NCBI GenBank assembly: GCA_964491395.1
Contig: CAZBGI010000015.1
Location: 1-64,000, forward strand
DNA: 64,000 nucleotides
Direction: 5' to 3'
Source: SKVR01 sp964491395
Lineage (GTDB): Bacteria; Bacteroidota; Bacteroidia; Bacteroidales; UBA7960
The position numbers and the translations under genes were made by a program. Positions 26,989 to 36,446 of this stretch are shown one piece after another. Each line of letters starts with the position of its first letter. The first letter of the stretch is position 1. The notes beneath the pieces were generated by a model, which had not been told where the DNA came from, did no database searches, and worked only from the letters and a program-made list of their open reading frames with translations.

Positions 26989-28416
26989 ATGAAATTTATG
27001 GCAAATCATACACGTTCGTTTTTGGGAATTATATTTTTCGGTGCGATAATAGCACTGCTGTCTTCAACAGAAACAAAAGCCCAGCAATACAACACACTTT
27101 ACTGGATGCAGGGTATACCCCAGTCTTCCTACAGCAACCCGGCCTTACAACCGCTGCCCAATTACTATGTAGGCTTTCCCGGCTTATCTTCTGTTTACAC
27201 CGGCTTGAACAATACCGGCTTTGCCGTCAAAGATGTATTGAGGCAAAATGCCGATGGTTCATTGTACATCGATGACCAATACATGTTATCCCAACTGAAA
27301 GACAGAAACTACCTGGTTTTCGATTTTAGTCTTGATATCCTGGGTTTTGGATTCCGTTTGAAAGAAGACAATTACCTCTCTTTTAATATCAGTGAAAGGA
27401 TGGATTCCCGTTTTGGCTATTCCAAAGATTTTTTTCGCCTGCTTATTGAGGGGAATGACGGATTCAGACAAGATGGAGTAACTGCTCAAATCGGTTCTCC
27501 CTCTCTCGACATCACCCACTTCCGAGAATTGGGAGTAGGATTTTCAAAAGCCTGGACCGATGAGCTAACCCTGGGAGTCAGACTAAAAGCTCTACAAGGA
27601 CTGGCCAATATCAATTTTGAGAAAACAGAACTCAGCATTTTTACCGGCCCCGACAATTACGAACTTTTACTCAACACCCAATTGCTTGTCAATAAATCTC
27701 TCCCTTTTACCCTCTCCCCCCTGGAAGATATTGGTGATAAAAATTTTGGGTTTAAAGAAGAAGACCTGATCAATTATTTATCCCAGGCAACCAATCTGGG
27801 AGTAGCGGTAGATCTTGGTGCTACTTATCAACTCAATGAAGAATTTACTTTTGCCGCCAGTATCAAAGACCTTGGCTTTATCAATTGGAAAAGAGATGTG
27901 GAAAACTTCCGTGTTAATGGAGAGGTGGAGTTTAACGGACTTGATTTTAATGAGGTGTTTGGCGGCGATGAAGAAACTGACTGGAATGAAGTTACTGATA
28001 GTATCATTGACTTGTTTGTCCTGGAGGAGACCACTCGTGCTTACAACCTTATGATGGCTCCCAAATTCTTTCTTTCTGCTGCATACAATCTTACCCCCAT
28101 GCATAAATTTGCCATCCTGGGAAGAGGCGAATTATTTGCTGGTAATTTTTATCCCTCTATTACGGCATCCTATAATTTTCAACCTGTTAATCGCTTTGGT
28201 TCAACACTCAGCTACTCCATTATCCATGGAAACTATCACAACTTAGGACTGGGGTTTCATCTCAACATCTGGCCGGTTCAGCTTTATGTGGTGGCCGACA
28301 ATTACTTCACGGCTCTTCAACCTCAAACCTTTCAAAATTTCAACATCCATTTTGGCCTGAATATAGCTGCCGGATTCAACGGAAAAGAACCACCCGAGCC
28401 CAGTTACAGATGGTAA
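26989..28416 (+). CDS. DUF5723-family outer-membrane protein
   Basis: 475 aa. Signal peptide ending near TKAQQ (about residue 28), then YNTLYWMQGIPQSSYSNPAL, a characteristic N-terminal block of the DUF5723 family of Bacteroidota beta-barrel proteins. Alternating strands run to the end. The family has no established function. It is in an operon with the preceding lipoprotein. Confidence 0.8.
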   Translation: MKFMANHTRSFLGIIFFGAIIALLSSTETKAQQYNTLYWMQGIPQSSYSNPALQPLPNYYVGFPGLSSVYTGLNNTGFAVKDVLRQNADGSLYIDDQYMLSQLKDRNYLVFDFSLDILGFGFRLKEDNYLSFNISERMDSRFGYSKDFFRLLIEGNDGFRQDGVTAQIGSPSLDITHFRELGVGFSKAWTDELTLGVRLKALQGLANINFEKTELSIFTGPDNYELLLNTQLLVNKSLPFTLSPLEDIGDKNFGFKEEDLINYLSQATNLGVAVDLGATYQLNEEFTFAASIKDLGFINWKRDVENFRVNGEVEFNGLDFNEVFGGDEETDWNEVTDSIIDLFVLEETTRAYNLMMAPKFFLSAAYNLTPMHKFAILGRGELFAGNFYPSITASYNFQPVNRFGSTLSYSIIHGNYHNLGLGFHLNIWPVQLYVVADNYFTALQPQTFQNFNIHFGLNIAAGFNGKEPPEPSYRW

Positions 28417-28835
28417 TCTGTGCCTTAATACCAAAATGAAAACAGGCAAGAATGGATAATGACACAAAAAATTCCTGCTGATGTAAACAACAATGAAAAA
28501 TATACACCGGCAGGCCAATTCAAGGGGGAAGTCTCAAAAGCAACTACCCGTTGATGGATTTTATGAAGTACCCTCTGATTATTTTTCATATAAGCGTTTC
28601 TACACAGGTGTTACATTACACCGGAGGAGCTGCTGCATCCTGGCAATATCGGGCTTTTGAGGCAGCTTTTTTTTTACCTGCCACAAACATTCATTACCTG
28701 AGATAAAGGTCATGTTTTATCCTGTAATTCACATTTAACATTTCATTATCATTATTACGGTAAGCAAATACCTTTTTTCTGAAAAATATTTCTGTATTTT
28801 TGCCCTGACAACTACAAACTGATAAAACAAGATTC
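28417..28835. other. Intergenic region with a possible terminator and the ccmF promoter
   Basis: 419 bases without a convincing gene. A six-base stem AGCTGC/GCAGCT (28628-28633 with 28662-28667) with a long loop is followed by a run of nine or more T, a possible terminator. The downstream end holds the -7 box described separately. Confidence 0.4.
28795..28802 (+). promoter_or_regulatory. Candidate -7 box for ccmF
   Basis: TATTTTTG matches TAnnTTTG 33 bases before the ATG; CTTT at 28772-28775 is a partial -33 element at 19-base spacing. Confidence 0.5.
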
Positions 28836-31235
28836 ATGGACATACAATACGAAGGTGAACATCTGCTCCCTGGCCAGATAGGTCATATTTCTATCATCAT
28901 CGGGCTTATTGCCGCATTAATCACCGCATTTTTTTACTATCAGGCATCGCGGGAAAACCCGCAAGAGATGCACCGTTGGCGTAGCTGGGCAAGATATACC
29001 TGGTTTGCCCACAGTTTTTTTATTTTTCTTGCCTCAGGTCTGCTGATGTACCTTCTGCTGAACCGGTTCTACGAATACCGGTATGTATGGGTGCACGCAG
29101 AGAATGAACTTGGCCTGGGATATCTGATTGCATCTTTCTGGGCAGGTCAGGAGGGGAGCCTTCTGTTTTGGACGCTTTGCCAGGTAATCGTTGGGTTGTT
29201 GCTGATAAAATATGCAGGTCAATGGGAAAACAAGGTGATGTCCATCATGGCCCTTTCGCAAATATTCATGACCGCCATGCTGCTGGGGATTTCTTTTTTG
29301 GGTCAGCAAATCGGGGCGAACCCTTTTACACTCTTGAGAGAGGTTCCCGAAAATGCTGCCAGTGAATTTTTTCAGAACCCCTATTATTTATCTCTCATCG
29401 TGGATGGGAACGGGTTAAATCCCCTGTTGCGCAATTTCTGGATGATGTCGCACCCTCCGGTTTTGTTCATTGGCTTTGCCCTTGCCCTGGTACCCTTTGC
29501 CTATGCAATGGCAGGATTGTGGCAGAAGAAATACCTGGAATGGATTCGCCCGGCACTCCCGTGGACCAACCTGGCTCTTTTTTTCCTGGGCGCAGGGATT
29601 TTACTGGGTGGGGTTTGGGCTTATGAGTCCCTCACTTTTGGAGGATTCTGGGCCTGGGATCCCATCGAAAATGCCTCACTGGTACCATGGTTGATCCTTG
29701 TAGCTGCCCTGCACCTGATGCTGGTAGCCAAAAAGAAGCAGGAGAACCTGTTCCCCGCATTTTTATTTACATTCCTGGCTTTTGCTTTTGTCATATACAG
29801 CACCTATCTTACCCGCAGTGGTGTGCTGGCCGAAACTTCCGTCCACTCTTTCGGAAACGACGGCATGGGCAACCAGATACTGGTTTACCTGTTCACCTTT
29901 CTGATTTTGGCAGTGATCCTGTTAGTAAGGAATTATAAAAAGTTGCCTTCCAAAGAAAATGAAGAGCCGGTCAGCAAAGAGTTCTGGCTTTTTATTGCCG
30001 CCATGGTACTTGTTCTTTCTGCTTTCCAGATAATTTTTACCACTTCCATACCGGTCTGGAACCAGGTATTTGGCAGCGAACTCAGCCCACCGGCCGATGT
30101 TGTGCATCATTACAACACCTGGCAACTTCCTTTTGCAGTGATGGTGGCCCTGCTCATGGCTCTTGCCCACTTTTTGAAATGGGGAAAGACCAATATTAAG
30201 AAATTTCTTTCTGCCGCTGCCTTGTCCTTGGCACTGGCCCTGGCAACCACCTTGGTCATTGTGCTGTTTTCTGAAGTTAATCAACTCGCGCACAGAATAT
30301 TCCTGTTTGCAGGATTGTTTGCCCTCTTTTCTTCTTTGGATATGCTCCTCAGGTTTCGCAAAACACTGTCCAACACTCCTGCACTTATTACCCATCTGGG
30401 CATGGCTCTTTTCCTGGTAGCCATTGTTTTAACCTTCTCACAAAAAGACACCATTTCTCAAAATACATCAGGATATAACCTTGGAGAAGCTTTCCCTGCC
30501 AATGAGAACCTGTTGATGATAAAAGATGAGATACTCCCAATGGGAAACTATTTTGTAACCTACAAGGGACATTACAAAGAGGGAGAAGATATTTTTTACC
30601 AGATTGATTTTCTGAGAAAAAATGACCAGGGGGAGTATTACCAGGTCTTTCGTTCGCTCCCTTCCATCAAACTCAACGAAACCATGGGAAATGTTTACAA
30701 CCCCCATGCGAAAATATATCCTGACAAAGACATTTTTACATATATCACATTTGCCGATATTGAAAATCATACCGGACACCAACATGAAGCAAAGTTGCTG
30801 GAAACGCTCGAGATGACGCGCTACGACACGCTGAACATTGACAACAACCTGATGGTGCTTAGTGCCATTGAAGCTGTAGAACCCGATGATGAAAACGGAA
30901 ATATCACCGTGGAAGCCTCTATCGACGTGGTTACCCATTTCGGAGAGCAATACCAGGTAAACCCCCGGTTTGTTTTGCAAGGCAACTCTGTTCATTACCA
31001 CGATGACGTTATTCGGGACCTGGATTACCGGTTTCGTTTCAGCGAAGTAAGTGAAAAACCTTACACCATCATGGTGGAGCTCTACCAGGAAGAACCCGAA
31101 TTTATTATTATCAAAACCATCATCTTCCCCTATATCAACCTTTTGTGGTTGAGTTGCATTGTGATGCTTGCAGGATTATGGATGACTTTTCAAAAAAGAT
31201 GGAGAAACAGGAAAGCTAAGCAAACCCTTCCATAA
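28836..31235 (+). CDS. ccmF: CcmF/NrfE-type cytochrome c heme lyase (CcsA superfamily)
   Basis: 799 aa with some 13-14 membrane helices. Family signatures: SFWAGQEGSLLFW (about 96-108), MMSHPPVLFIGFA, the tryptophan-rich WWD segment FGGFWAWDPIENASLVPW and TRSGVLAETSVHSFG. A periplasmic domain of about 250 residues lies between late helices. CcmF ligates heme to apocytochrome CxxCH sites in system I. No ccmA, B, C, E, G or H is in the window, so it is a solitary member here. The octaheme cytochrome at 3331 is a plausible client. It has its own promoter. Confidence 0.85.
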   Translation: MDIQYEGEHLLPGQIGHISIIIGLIAALITAFFYYQASRENPQEMHRWRSWARYTWFAHSFFIFLASGLLMYLLLNRFYEYRYVWVHAENELGLGYLIASFWAGQEGSLLFWTLCQVIVGLLLIKYAGQWENKVMSIMALSQIFMTAMLLGISFLGQQIGANPFTLLREVPENAASEFFQNPYYLSLIVDGNGLNPLLRNFWMMSHPPVLFIGFALALVPFAYAMAGLWQKKYLEWIRPALPWTNLALFFLGAGILLGGVWAYESLTFGGFWAWDPIENASLVPWLILVAALHLMLVAKKKQENLFPAFLFTFLAFAFVIYSTYLTRSGVLAETSVHSFGNDGMGNQILVYLFTFLILAVILLVRNYKKLPSKENEEPVSKEFWLFIAAMVLVLSAFQIIFTTSIPVWNQVFGSELSPPADVVHHYNTWQLPFAVMVALLMALAHFLKWGKTNIKKFLSAAALSLALALATTLVIVLFSEVNQLAHRIFLFAGLFALFSSLDMLLRFRKTLSNTPALITHLGMALFLVAIVLTFSQKDTISQNTSGYNLGEAFPANENLLMIKDEILPMGNYFVTYKGHYKEGEDIFYQIDFLRKNDQGEYYQVFRSLPSIKLNETMGNVYNPHAKIYPDKDIFTYITFADIENHTGHQHEAKLLETLEMTRYDTLNIDNNLMVLSAIEAVEPDDENGNITVEASIDVVTHFGEQYQVNPRFVLQGNSVHYHDDVIRDLDYRFRFSEVSEKPYTIMVELYQEEPEFIIIKTIIFPYINLLWLSCIVMLAGLWMTFQKRWRNRKAKQTLP

Positions 31236-31317
31236 CCTTTCAACGGGTTTCACTTATCGCTGCATTACGGAAGCCATGAATTTGTAAATGATAACGTTTT
31301 AATAATTTTAAATTCCG

Positions 31318-31325
31318 TACTTTTG
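31318..31325 (+). promoter_or_regulatory. Candidate -7 box for the DUF2520-kdsC run
   Basis: TACTTTTG matches TAnnTTTG 25 bases before the ATG at 31351. A TTTT lies 17 bases upstream as a weak -33 element. Confidence 0.5.
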
Positions 31326-31350
31326 ATCTGTCAACCATACCGGGAAGAAG

Positions 31351-32130
31351 ATGGACAGGATAGAAAAGATTGTACTTTTAGGCGCCGGGAACGTGGCTAC
31401 TCATCTGGGAGCAGCATTACAGAAAAACGGCAGACGCATTTTGCAGGTTTACAGCCGCACTGCTGAATCTGCTAACACCCTTGCCGGCAAACTCGAAGCA
31501 GACTTTACTACGGATCTGGGCTACATTTATCCAGGGGCAGACCTGTATGTTTTTTCACTGGCAGACAAAGCCATGGAAGAAGTTTTAAAAGAATTCCCCC
31601 TGAAAAACGTTTTCGCAGTACATACCTCCGGTAGTCTGCCCATTGAAATATTGCAAAAAGCAGGTCTTCAGGCGGGCGTATTTTATCCGCTGCAAACTTT
31701 TTCCAAAAATATCCAGCCCGATTTTTCCCGTATCCCTCTGTGCATTGAAGCCCTGAATAAAGATCATGAACAGGCATTGTTTCAAATGGCTTCCGACATA
31801 AGCAACGACGTCAGATATATCAACTCACAACAGCGGGAAATCATCCATATTGCCGCTGTTTTTGCCTGTAATTTCACCAATCACCTTTTCAGCATTGCAG
31901 AGGAGATTCTGGGCAAGAAAGACATATCGTTCGACATTATGTACCCGTTGATTCAGGAAACCCTTCGAAAAGCTATGCAGCAAAAACCTTCCCTTGTGCA
32001 AACCGGGCCTGCCATCCGGGAAGATGAGGACATCATGCAAAAACACCTGAAACAGTTATCCACTTTGCCCGATTATGAGAAAATTTATAATTTTATCTCG
32101 CAAAGCATTATTAGAAACAGCAAAAAATGA
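31351..32130 (+). CDS. Rossmann-like and DUF2520 domain protein
   Basis: 259 aa. The N-terminal NAD(P)-binding fold has KIVLLGAGNVATHLGAAL (about 6-23), and AVHTSGSLPIEIL is typical of DUF2520 proteins, which resemble ketopantoate or pyrroline-carboxylate reductases. The C-terminal half is helical. Substrate unknown. Its stop overlaps the kdsC start by four bases (ATGA at 32127-32130), so translation is likely coupled. Confidence 0.87.
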   Translation: MDRIEKIVLLGAGNVATHLGAALQKNGRRILQVYSRTAESANTLAGKLEADFTTDLGYIYPGADLYVFSLADKAMEEVLKEFPLKNVFAVHTSGSLPIEILQKAGLQAGVFYPLQTFSKNIQPDFSRIPLCIEALNKDHEQALFQMASDISNDVRYINSQQREIIHIAAVFACNFTNHLFSIAEEILGKKDISFDIMYPLIQETLRKAMQQKPSLVQTGPAIREDEDIMQKHLKQLSTLPDYEKIYNFISQSIIRNSKK

Positions 32131-32660
32131 ACCTGCCTATGTCCAATTATAAAACATTATTAGCTGATATTAAGACCTTTATTTTTGATGTTGACGGTGT
32201 GATGACCGATGGAATTGTCCTGTTAACCACCCAGGGCGATATGCTCCGCACCATGAATGTGAAAGACGGCTATGCACTGCAACTGGCCATAAAAAAGGGG
32301 TATCGCATTATTATCATTTCCGGAGGGAATTCCGAAGCGGTAAGAGAAAGATTCAAAGGGTTGGGCATTCAAGAAATTCACCTGGCTATAGGCAACAAAC
32401 TGGAAGTTTTTCATAAAATTGTGAAAGAAGACAATCTTGAGATGAAAAACATTTTATATATGGGGGATGACATTCCTGATTACGAAATCATGTGCGAAGT
32501 GGGTGTTGCTGCCTGTCCGGCTGATGCCGCCGAAGAAATAAAACATGTAAGCCATTACATTTCACCTGTTGCCGGGGGAAAAGGTTGTGCAAGAGATGTT
32601 ATTGAGCAGGTAATGAAAGTACAGCAAACCTGGTTTGATGAAGAAGGTTTCAACTGGTAA
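32127..32660 (+). CDS. kdsC: 3-deoxy-D-manno-octulosonate 8-phosphate phosphatase (KdsC-type HAD hydrolase)
   Basis: 177 aa. HAD motif I FDVDGVMTDG (nucleophile and acid aspartates), motif II serine in IIIISGGNS, and motif IV MGDDIPDYEIM match the KdsC subfamily. The enzyme removes phosphate from Kdo8P for lipopolysaccharide core synthesis. Start at 32127 overlaps the previous gene; an internal ATG at 32139 gives the usual short N-terminus and is a good alternative. Confidence 0.9.
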   Translation: MNLPMSNYKTLLADIKTFIFDVDGVMTDGIVLLTTQGDMLRTMNVKDGYALQLAIKKGYRIIIISGGNSEAVRERFKGLGIQEIHLAIGNKLEVFHKIVKEDNLEMKNILYMGDDIPDYEIMCEVGVAACPADAAEEIKHVSHYISPVAGGKGCARDVIEQVMKVQQTWFDEEGFNW

Positions 32661-32692
32661 TTTTCCTCACTTGCATACTAAAAACTGAAGGA

Positions 32693-33646
32693 ATGCTGGC
32701 ATATCTCAGATTATTTCGTTGGCCAAACCTGGCAGTAGTGGCAATGACACAGGTACTTGTCAGATATGCCATCATTCTGCCTTTACTGGCCAAAAGCAAC
32801 ATTGAACCGGCATTCTCAGACCTGTCTTTTGCAATGCTGGTTGTGGCAACCTTACTGATTACAGCCGCAGGATATGCCATCAATGATTATTTCGACCTGC
32901 GGGCCGACCGCATCAACAAACCCGATAAAATAATATTGGGAAAACATATCTCCCGCCGAACTGCCATCTTTTTCCATTCTGTGTTTAATGCTGCCGGAGT
33001 GGTTCTGGGGATTATTCTTTCCCTCTCCGTGGGAAACTGGCAACTGGCCATCGTATTTCTCATCATCCCTTTTCTCCTGTGGATGTATTCCATTCGTTAC
33101 AAAAAGAAGTTTTTTATCGGCAATTTTATTGTTGCCGTGCTGGCAGCACTTGTAGTGGCCATTGTGTGGGTCTTTGAATTTCAGGCCCTCAACGGAGCAG
33201 CCCCAACCGACCCGGAAACACTTAACAGCATCTCTCTCCTGGTACGATCCTATGCGTTTTTCGCTTTTCTTACCACATTGGCGAGAGAAGTTGTCAAAGA
33301 CACTGAAGACATAAGAGGTGACGCCAGGACCGGCTGTAAAACCATTCCTGTTGTGTCAGGAATAAGAACCACCAAAAGAATCATCATTTTTTTCAACATT
33401 GCGCTCATTGTTTCCATTCTTCTCATGCAGGTGTACCTGGTGAGAAGAGATTTTGACCTGTTGTTTGTTTATCTTATTTTTGCCGTGCAACTTCCTTTTG
33501 TTCTGATGATAAATAAAACACTGAATGCAAGGGAGAAAACAGACTATAAAAACCTGAGCAGATGGTCAAAACTCACCATGCTGGCAGGAGTATTTTCAAT
33601 GCTGATTCTCTATTTTTACATCAGGGAAGGGTTCAGCATCCTGTAA
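32693..33646 (+). CDS. UbiA-family prenyltransferase (geranylgeranylglycerol-phosphate type)
   Basis: 317 aa with eight or nine membrane helices. The two aspartate-rich motifs for Mg-diphosphate are AINDYFDLRADRINKPDK and VKDTEDIRGDARTG. This subgroup, found next to kdsC and maf in Bacteroidota, is annotated as geranylgeranylglycerol-phosphate geranylgeranyltransferase; the true acceptor in bacteria is not settled by sequence. It starts 32 bases after kdsC. Confidence 0.85.
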   Translation: MLAYLRLFRWPNLAVVAMTQVLVRYAIILPLLAKSNIEPAFSDLSFAMLVVATLLITAAGYAINDYFDLRADRINKPDKIILGKHISRRTAIFFHSVFNAAGVVLGIILSLSVGNWQLAIVFLIIPFLLWMYSIRYKKKFFIGNFIVAVLAALVVAIVWVFEFQALNGAAPTDPETLNSISLLVRSYAFFAFLTTLAREVVKDTEDIRGDARTGCKTIPVVSGIRTTKRIIIFFNIALIVSILLMQVYLVRRDFDLLFVYLIFAVQLPFVLMINKTLNAREKTDYKNLSRWSKLTMLAGVFSMLILYFYIREGFSIL

Positions 33647-33706
33647 TAACCGCAATCAATCTTTTATCCCTTTAAAAATAACGGACAAAAACCCGCCCAT
33701 TAATTC

Positions 33707-34309
33707 ATGCAGATGCTACCACAGCTGAAAAACATTGACCTGATACTGGGCTCACAGTCTCCCAGAAGAAAATCCCTGCTCCACGAAGCAGGCTTCCAAT
33801 TCAGGACTCAGCCCATGCCCACCAGGGAAGACTTCCCCTCCACCTTGCCCCCTGAGGAAATTGCAGTCTATCTTTGCCGGCAAAAAGCCCAACCCTTCTA
33901 TAATCAATTGAATAAAGACACCCTCCTGATTACTGCGGATACTATTGTAGTAAAAGATCAACAAGTCCTCAACAAAGCATCAGATGAAAAGGAGGCTTAT
34001 GAAATGCTCTCTTTGCTTAACGGCACCCATCACAAGGTAATAACAGGGGTTTGCCTGAGCACCGCCGGCCATGAAATGTGCTTTCATGAAACTACGCGGG
34101 TATTTTTTCGCCAACTGACTCCTGAAGAAATAAACTGGTACATCCGCAACTATCAACCTTTCGACAAAGCAGGAGCCTACGGTATTCAGGAGTGGATAGG
34201 AATGATTGGCGTAGAAAAGATTGACGGTTGCTATTATAACGTAATGGGACTGCCCTTATCAGCCCTGTTCACTCACATGAAAACATTCCTGCAACACCAT
34301 TTTTCTTAA
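33707..34309 (+). CDS. maf: Maf family nucleotide pyrophosphatase
   Basis: 200 aa. N-terminal motif LILGSQSPRRKSLLHEAGF, ITADTIVV and the C-terminal block KAGAYGIQEWIGMIGVEKIDG are characteristic. Maf proteins hydrolyse noncanonical or canonical nucleoside triphosphates to monophosphates. A second ATG at 33713 is an alternative start. It is 60 bases after the UbiA gene in the same direction. Confidence 0.92.
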   Translation: MQMLPQLKNIDLILGSQSPRRKSLLHEAGFQFRTQPMPTREDFPSTLPPEEIAVYLCRQKAQPFYNQLNKDTLLITADTIVVKDQQVLNKASDEKEAYEMLSLLNGTHHKVITGVCLSTAGHEMCFHETTRVFFRQLTPEEINWYIRNYQPFDKAGAYGIQEWIGMIGVEKIDGCYYNVMGLPLSALFTHMKTFLQHHFS

Positions 34310-34330
34310 GTGTGGCAAGGAATTTTCTTA

Positions 34331-34338
34331 TACTTTTG
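34331..34338 (+). promoter_or_regulatory. Candidate -7 box for the glycosyltransferase
   Basis: TACTTTTG matches TAnnTTTG and lies 25 bases before ATG 34364. This supports the start at 34364 over the longer frame beginning at 34310. Confidence 0.5.
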
Positions 34339-34363
34339 CCGGACTAACAACACCAAAACCAAT

Positions 34364-35509
34364 ATGAATATTGTAGTAAACACCCAGCTGATGCTTTACG
34401 GCAGGCTTGATGGCATCGGTTGGTTTACTTATGAAACTTTAAAAAGAATTACTGCGTCCCACCCGGAGCACAATTTTATTTTGATCTTCGACAGGAAACC
34501 ATCACCCCATTTGCATTTCCCTGAAAACACCCGCCCGGTAGTACTCCACCCCCAATCGCGTCATCCTTTTTTATGGTTTTTGCGGTTTGAACTTTTCATG
34601 CCCTTTTTATTGAAAAAATTAAAGGCAGATCTTTTTGTTTCGCCCGATGGCTGGATGACCAGCAATTCGCCGGTACCCTGTGTGCAGGTAATCCATGACT
34701 TGAATTTTGCCCACAACCCCAAGGATCTTCCTTTTTGGACGCGAAACTATTACAACAGACTTTTCCCCCGCTATGCCCGCAAAGCAGCGCGTATTGCCAC
34801 AGTAAGTGAATTTTCGAAACAAGACATTGTTACAACCTACAATATTTCTGAAGAAAAAATTGATGTAACGCCCAACGGCTGCAACCCGGATTACCTCCCC
34901 ACAACCCTTGCAGAACAAGAGAACACGCGGGAGAAATATAGCGGAGGAAATCCCTTTTTTTTGTATGTAGGTGCGCTTATTCCAAGGAAAAACATTGCCC
35001 GGATGTTTTCGGCTTTTGATCGTTTCAAACAACAAGACCGGGAGAACACCCGGTTGGTAGTGGTTGGCAATAGAAAATGGTGGACCAGTGCCATTAACGA
35101 AGCTTATGAGAAAATGGAGCATCAAAAAGATGTAATATTTCTCGGGCGGCAGGAAACTCCCGAGCTCCGGCAATTATACGGTGCTTCCAAAGCCCTGGTT
35201 TTTGTCCCCTATTTTGAAGGCTTTGGCATTCCTATTTTAGAAGCTTTTAATTGCAACACCGCCGTCATCACTTCTAATATAACCTCCATGCCAGAAGTAG
35301 CAGGAGATTCGGCCCTGCTGGTGGATCCATTTGATATCGATGCCATCGCAGAAGCCATGACCCAAATAAGCACCAACGAGGCGCTACGGGATGAACTTAT
35401 TCAAAAAGGGCGTGAACGAAGTAAAATATTTTCATGGGACAATACTGCCGAACGGTTGTGGGAATGCATCATGAAAGCAGCTGAAGCGCACAAAAAAACC
35501 GGCAAATAA
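34364..35509 (+). CDS. Family 4-type glycosyltransferase (group 1)
   Basis: 381 aa from ATG 34364. It has a GT-B fold: N-terminal MNIVVNTQLMLYGRLDGIGW, ATVSEFSKQDIVTTYNI at the domain boundary, FLYVGALIPRKNIARMFSAF, and the donor-sugar motif ALVFVPYFEGFGIPILEAF with the EX7E-type glutamates. Retaining GT-B enzymes use nucleotide sugars. Sugar and acceptor cannot be told from sequence; a role in surface polysaccharide is likely. Confidence 0.87.
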   Translation: MNIVVNTQLMLYGRLDGIGWFTYETLKRITASHPEHNFILIFDRKPSPHLHFPENTRPVVLHPQSRHPFLWFLRFELFMPFLLKKLKADLFVSPDGWMTSNSPVPCVQVIHDLNFAHNPKDLPFWTRNYYNRLFPRYARKAARIATVSEFSKQDIVTTYNISEEKIDVTPNGCNPDYLPTTLAEQENTREKYSGGNPFFLYVGALIPRKNIARMFSAFDRFKQQDRENTRLVVVGNRKWWTSAINEAYEKMEHQKDVIFLGRQETPELRQLYGASKALVFVPYFEGFGIPILEAFNCNTAVITSNITSMPEVAGDSALLVDPFDIDAIAEAMTQISTNEALRDELIQKGRERSKIFSWDNTAERLWECIMKAAEAHKKTGK

Positions 35510-35522
35510 AAATCTGCCGGTT
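35491..35522 (-). terminator. Terminator downstream of the zinc metallopeptidase
   Basis: A perfect eight-base inverted repeat (AACCGGCA 35497-35504 with TGCCGGTT 35515-35522) spans the glycosyltransferase stop codon. On the minus strand it is followed at once by seven T, a strong intrinsic terminator for the metallopeptidase. On the plus strand the T-rich tail is weaker. Confidence 0.75.
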
Positions 35523-35545
35523 ATAAATGATTATTTTTGCCGTGG

Positions 35546-36226
35546 TTATCGTCTGCTTCCCAGGAAAATCATAATGTAATAGAGCAATGTAGCCAGCGAA
35601 GCCAGGGCTGCAACCACGTAGGTAAGTGAAGCCCATCTCAGGGCATCTTTTGCGTTACTATGTTCTTCACCCACCGTAAGACCTGTATCTCTGAGCCATA
35701 CAAGCGCCCTGTTGGTGGCATCGAACTCAACAGGCAGGGTGATAAAACTAAACAAGGTAGTGAGGGCAAACATCACGATTCCGGCCAGTAAAATTTGAGG
35801 ATAAGCCTGCACGGTAAGAATTCCGATGAGCAAAATCCATTGCATGTAGCGGCTACTGACACTGATGACAGGCACCAGGGCCGAGCGCATTTTAAGAAAA
35901 GCATAAGACCTTGCATGTTGCACAGCATGACCGCACTCGTGGGCAGCCACTGCCGCCGCAGAAATACTGCGTCCGTTGTACACTTCAGGACTCAGGTTCA
36001 CGGTTCTGTCCATGGGGTTGTAGTGGTCGGTAAGTTTACCAGGTGTAGAAATAACGCGTACCCCATCAACACCACTCTCCCTGAGCATCTTTTCTGCTAT
36101 CTCCCTGCCGGACAGTCCTGAACGAAGCCCGATCCTGGAATACTTCTGAAATTTTGATTTCAGCTGGTTGGATACCAGCCAGCTAATCAACATAAAAAAG
36201 CCAAAAATGACATATATTCCCATCAT
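35546..36226 (-). CDS. YugP-type zinc metallopeptidase
   Basis: 226 aa. The zinc motif HECGHAVQHA follows the block NGRSISAAAVA. Three or four membrane helices (about 2-16, 120-150, 195-225) anchor it in the inner membrane. The family is widespread and little studied. It convergently faces the glycosyltransferase with 36 bases between stops. Confidence 0.88.
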   Translation of the reverse strand: MMGIYVIFGFFMLISWLVSNQLKSKFQKYSRIGLRSGLSGREIAEKMLRESGVDGVRVISTPGKLTDHYNPMDRTVNLSPEVYNGRSISAAAVAAHECGHAVQHARSYAFLKMRSALVPVISVSSRYMQWILLIGILTVQAYPQILLAGIVMFALTTLFSFITLPVEFDATNRALVWLRDTGLTVGEEHSNAKDALRWASLTYVVAALASLATLLYYIMIFLGSRR

Positions 36227-36446
36227 ATTTTTTAATGTTTTAGTTTCTTTTTAATACTTTCGCAGAACAATTGGCAAAAAGTAAGCCAGGCAATGCAGCT
36301 ATGCCATTCTGTCCTGAGTTAAAAATAGTTAACCTGTCTTTATATCTAAATTGTCAGACACATTATAAACAAGAACTCCTGAAACTTGTTTATTTTGCAT
36401 TGCCTTTGTTTAACGTTCACACTCCACTATTTGTTATCGAAAAATC

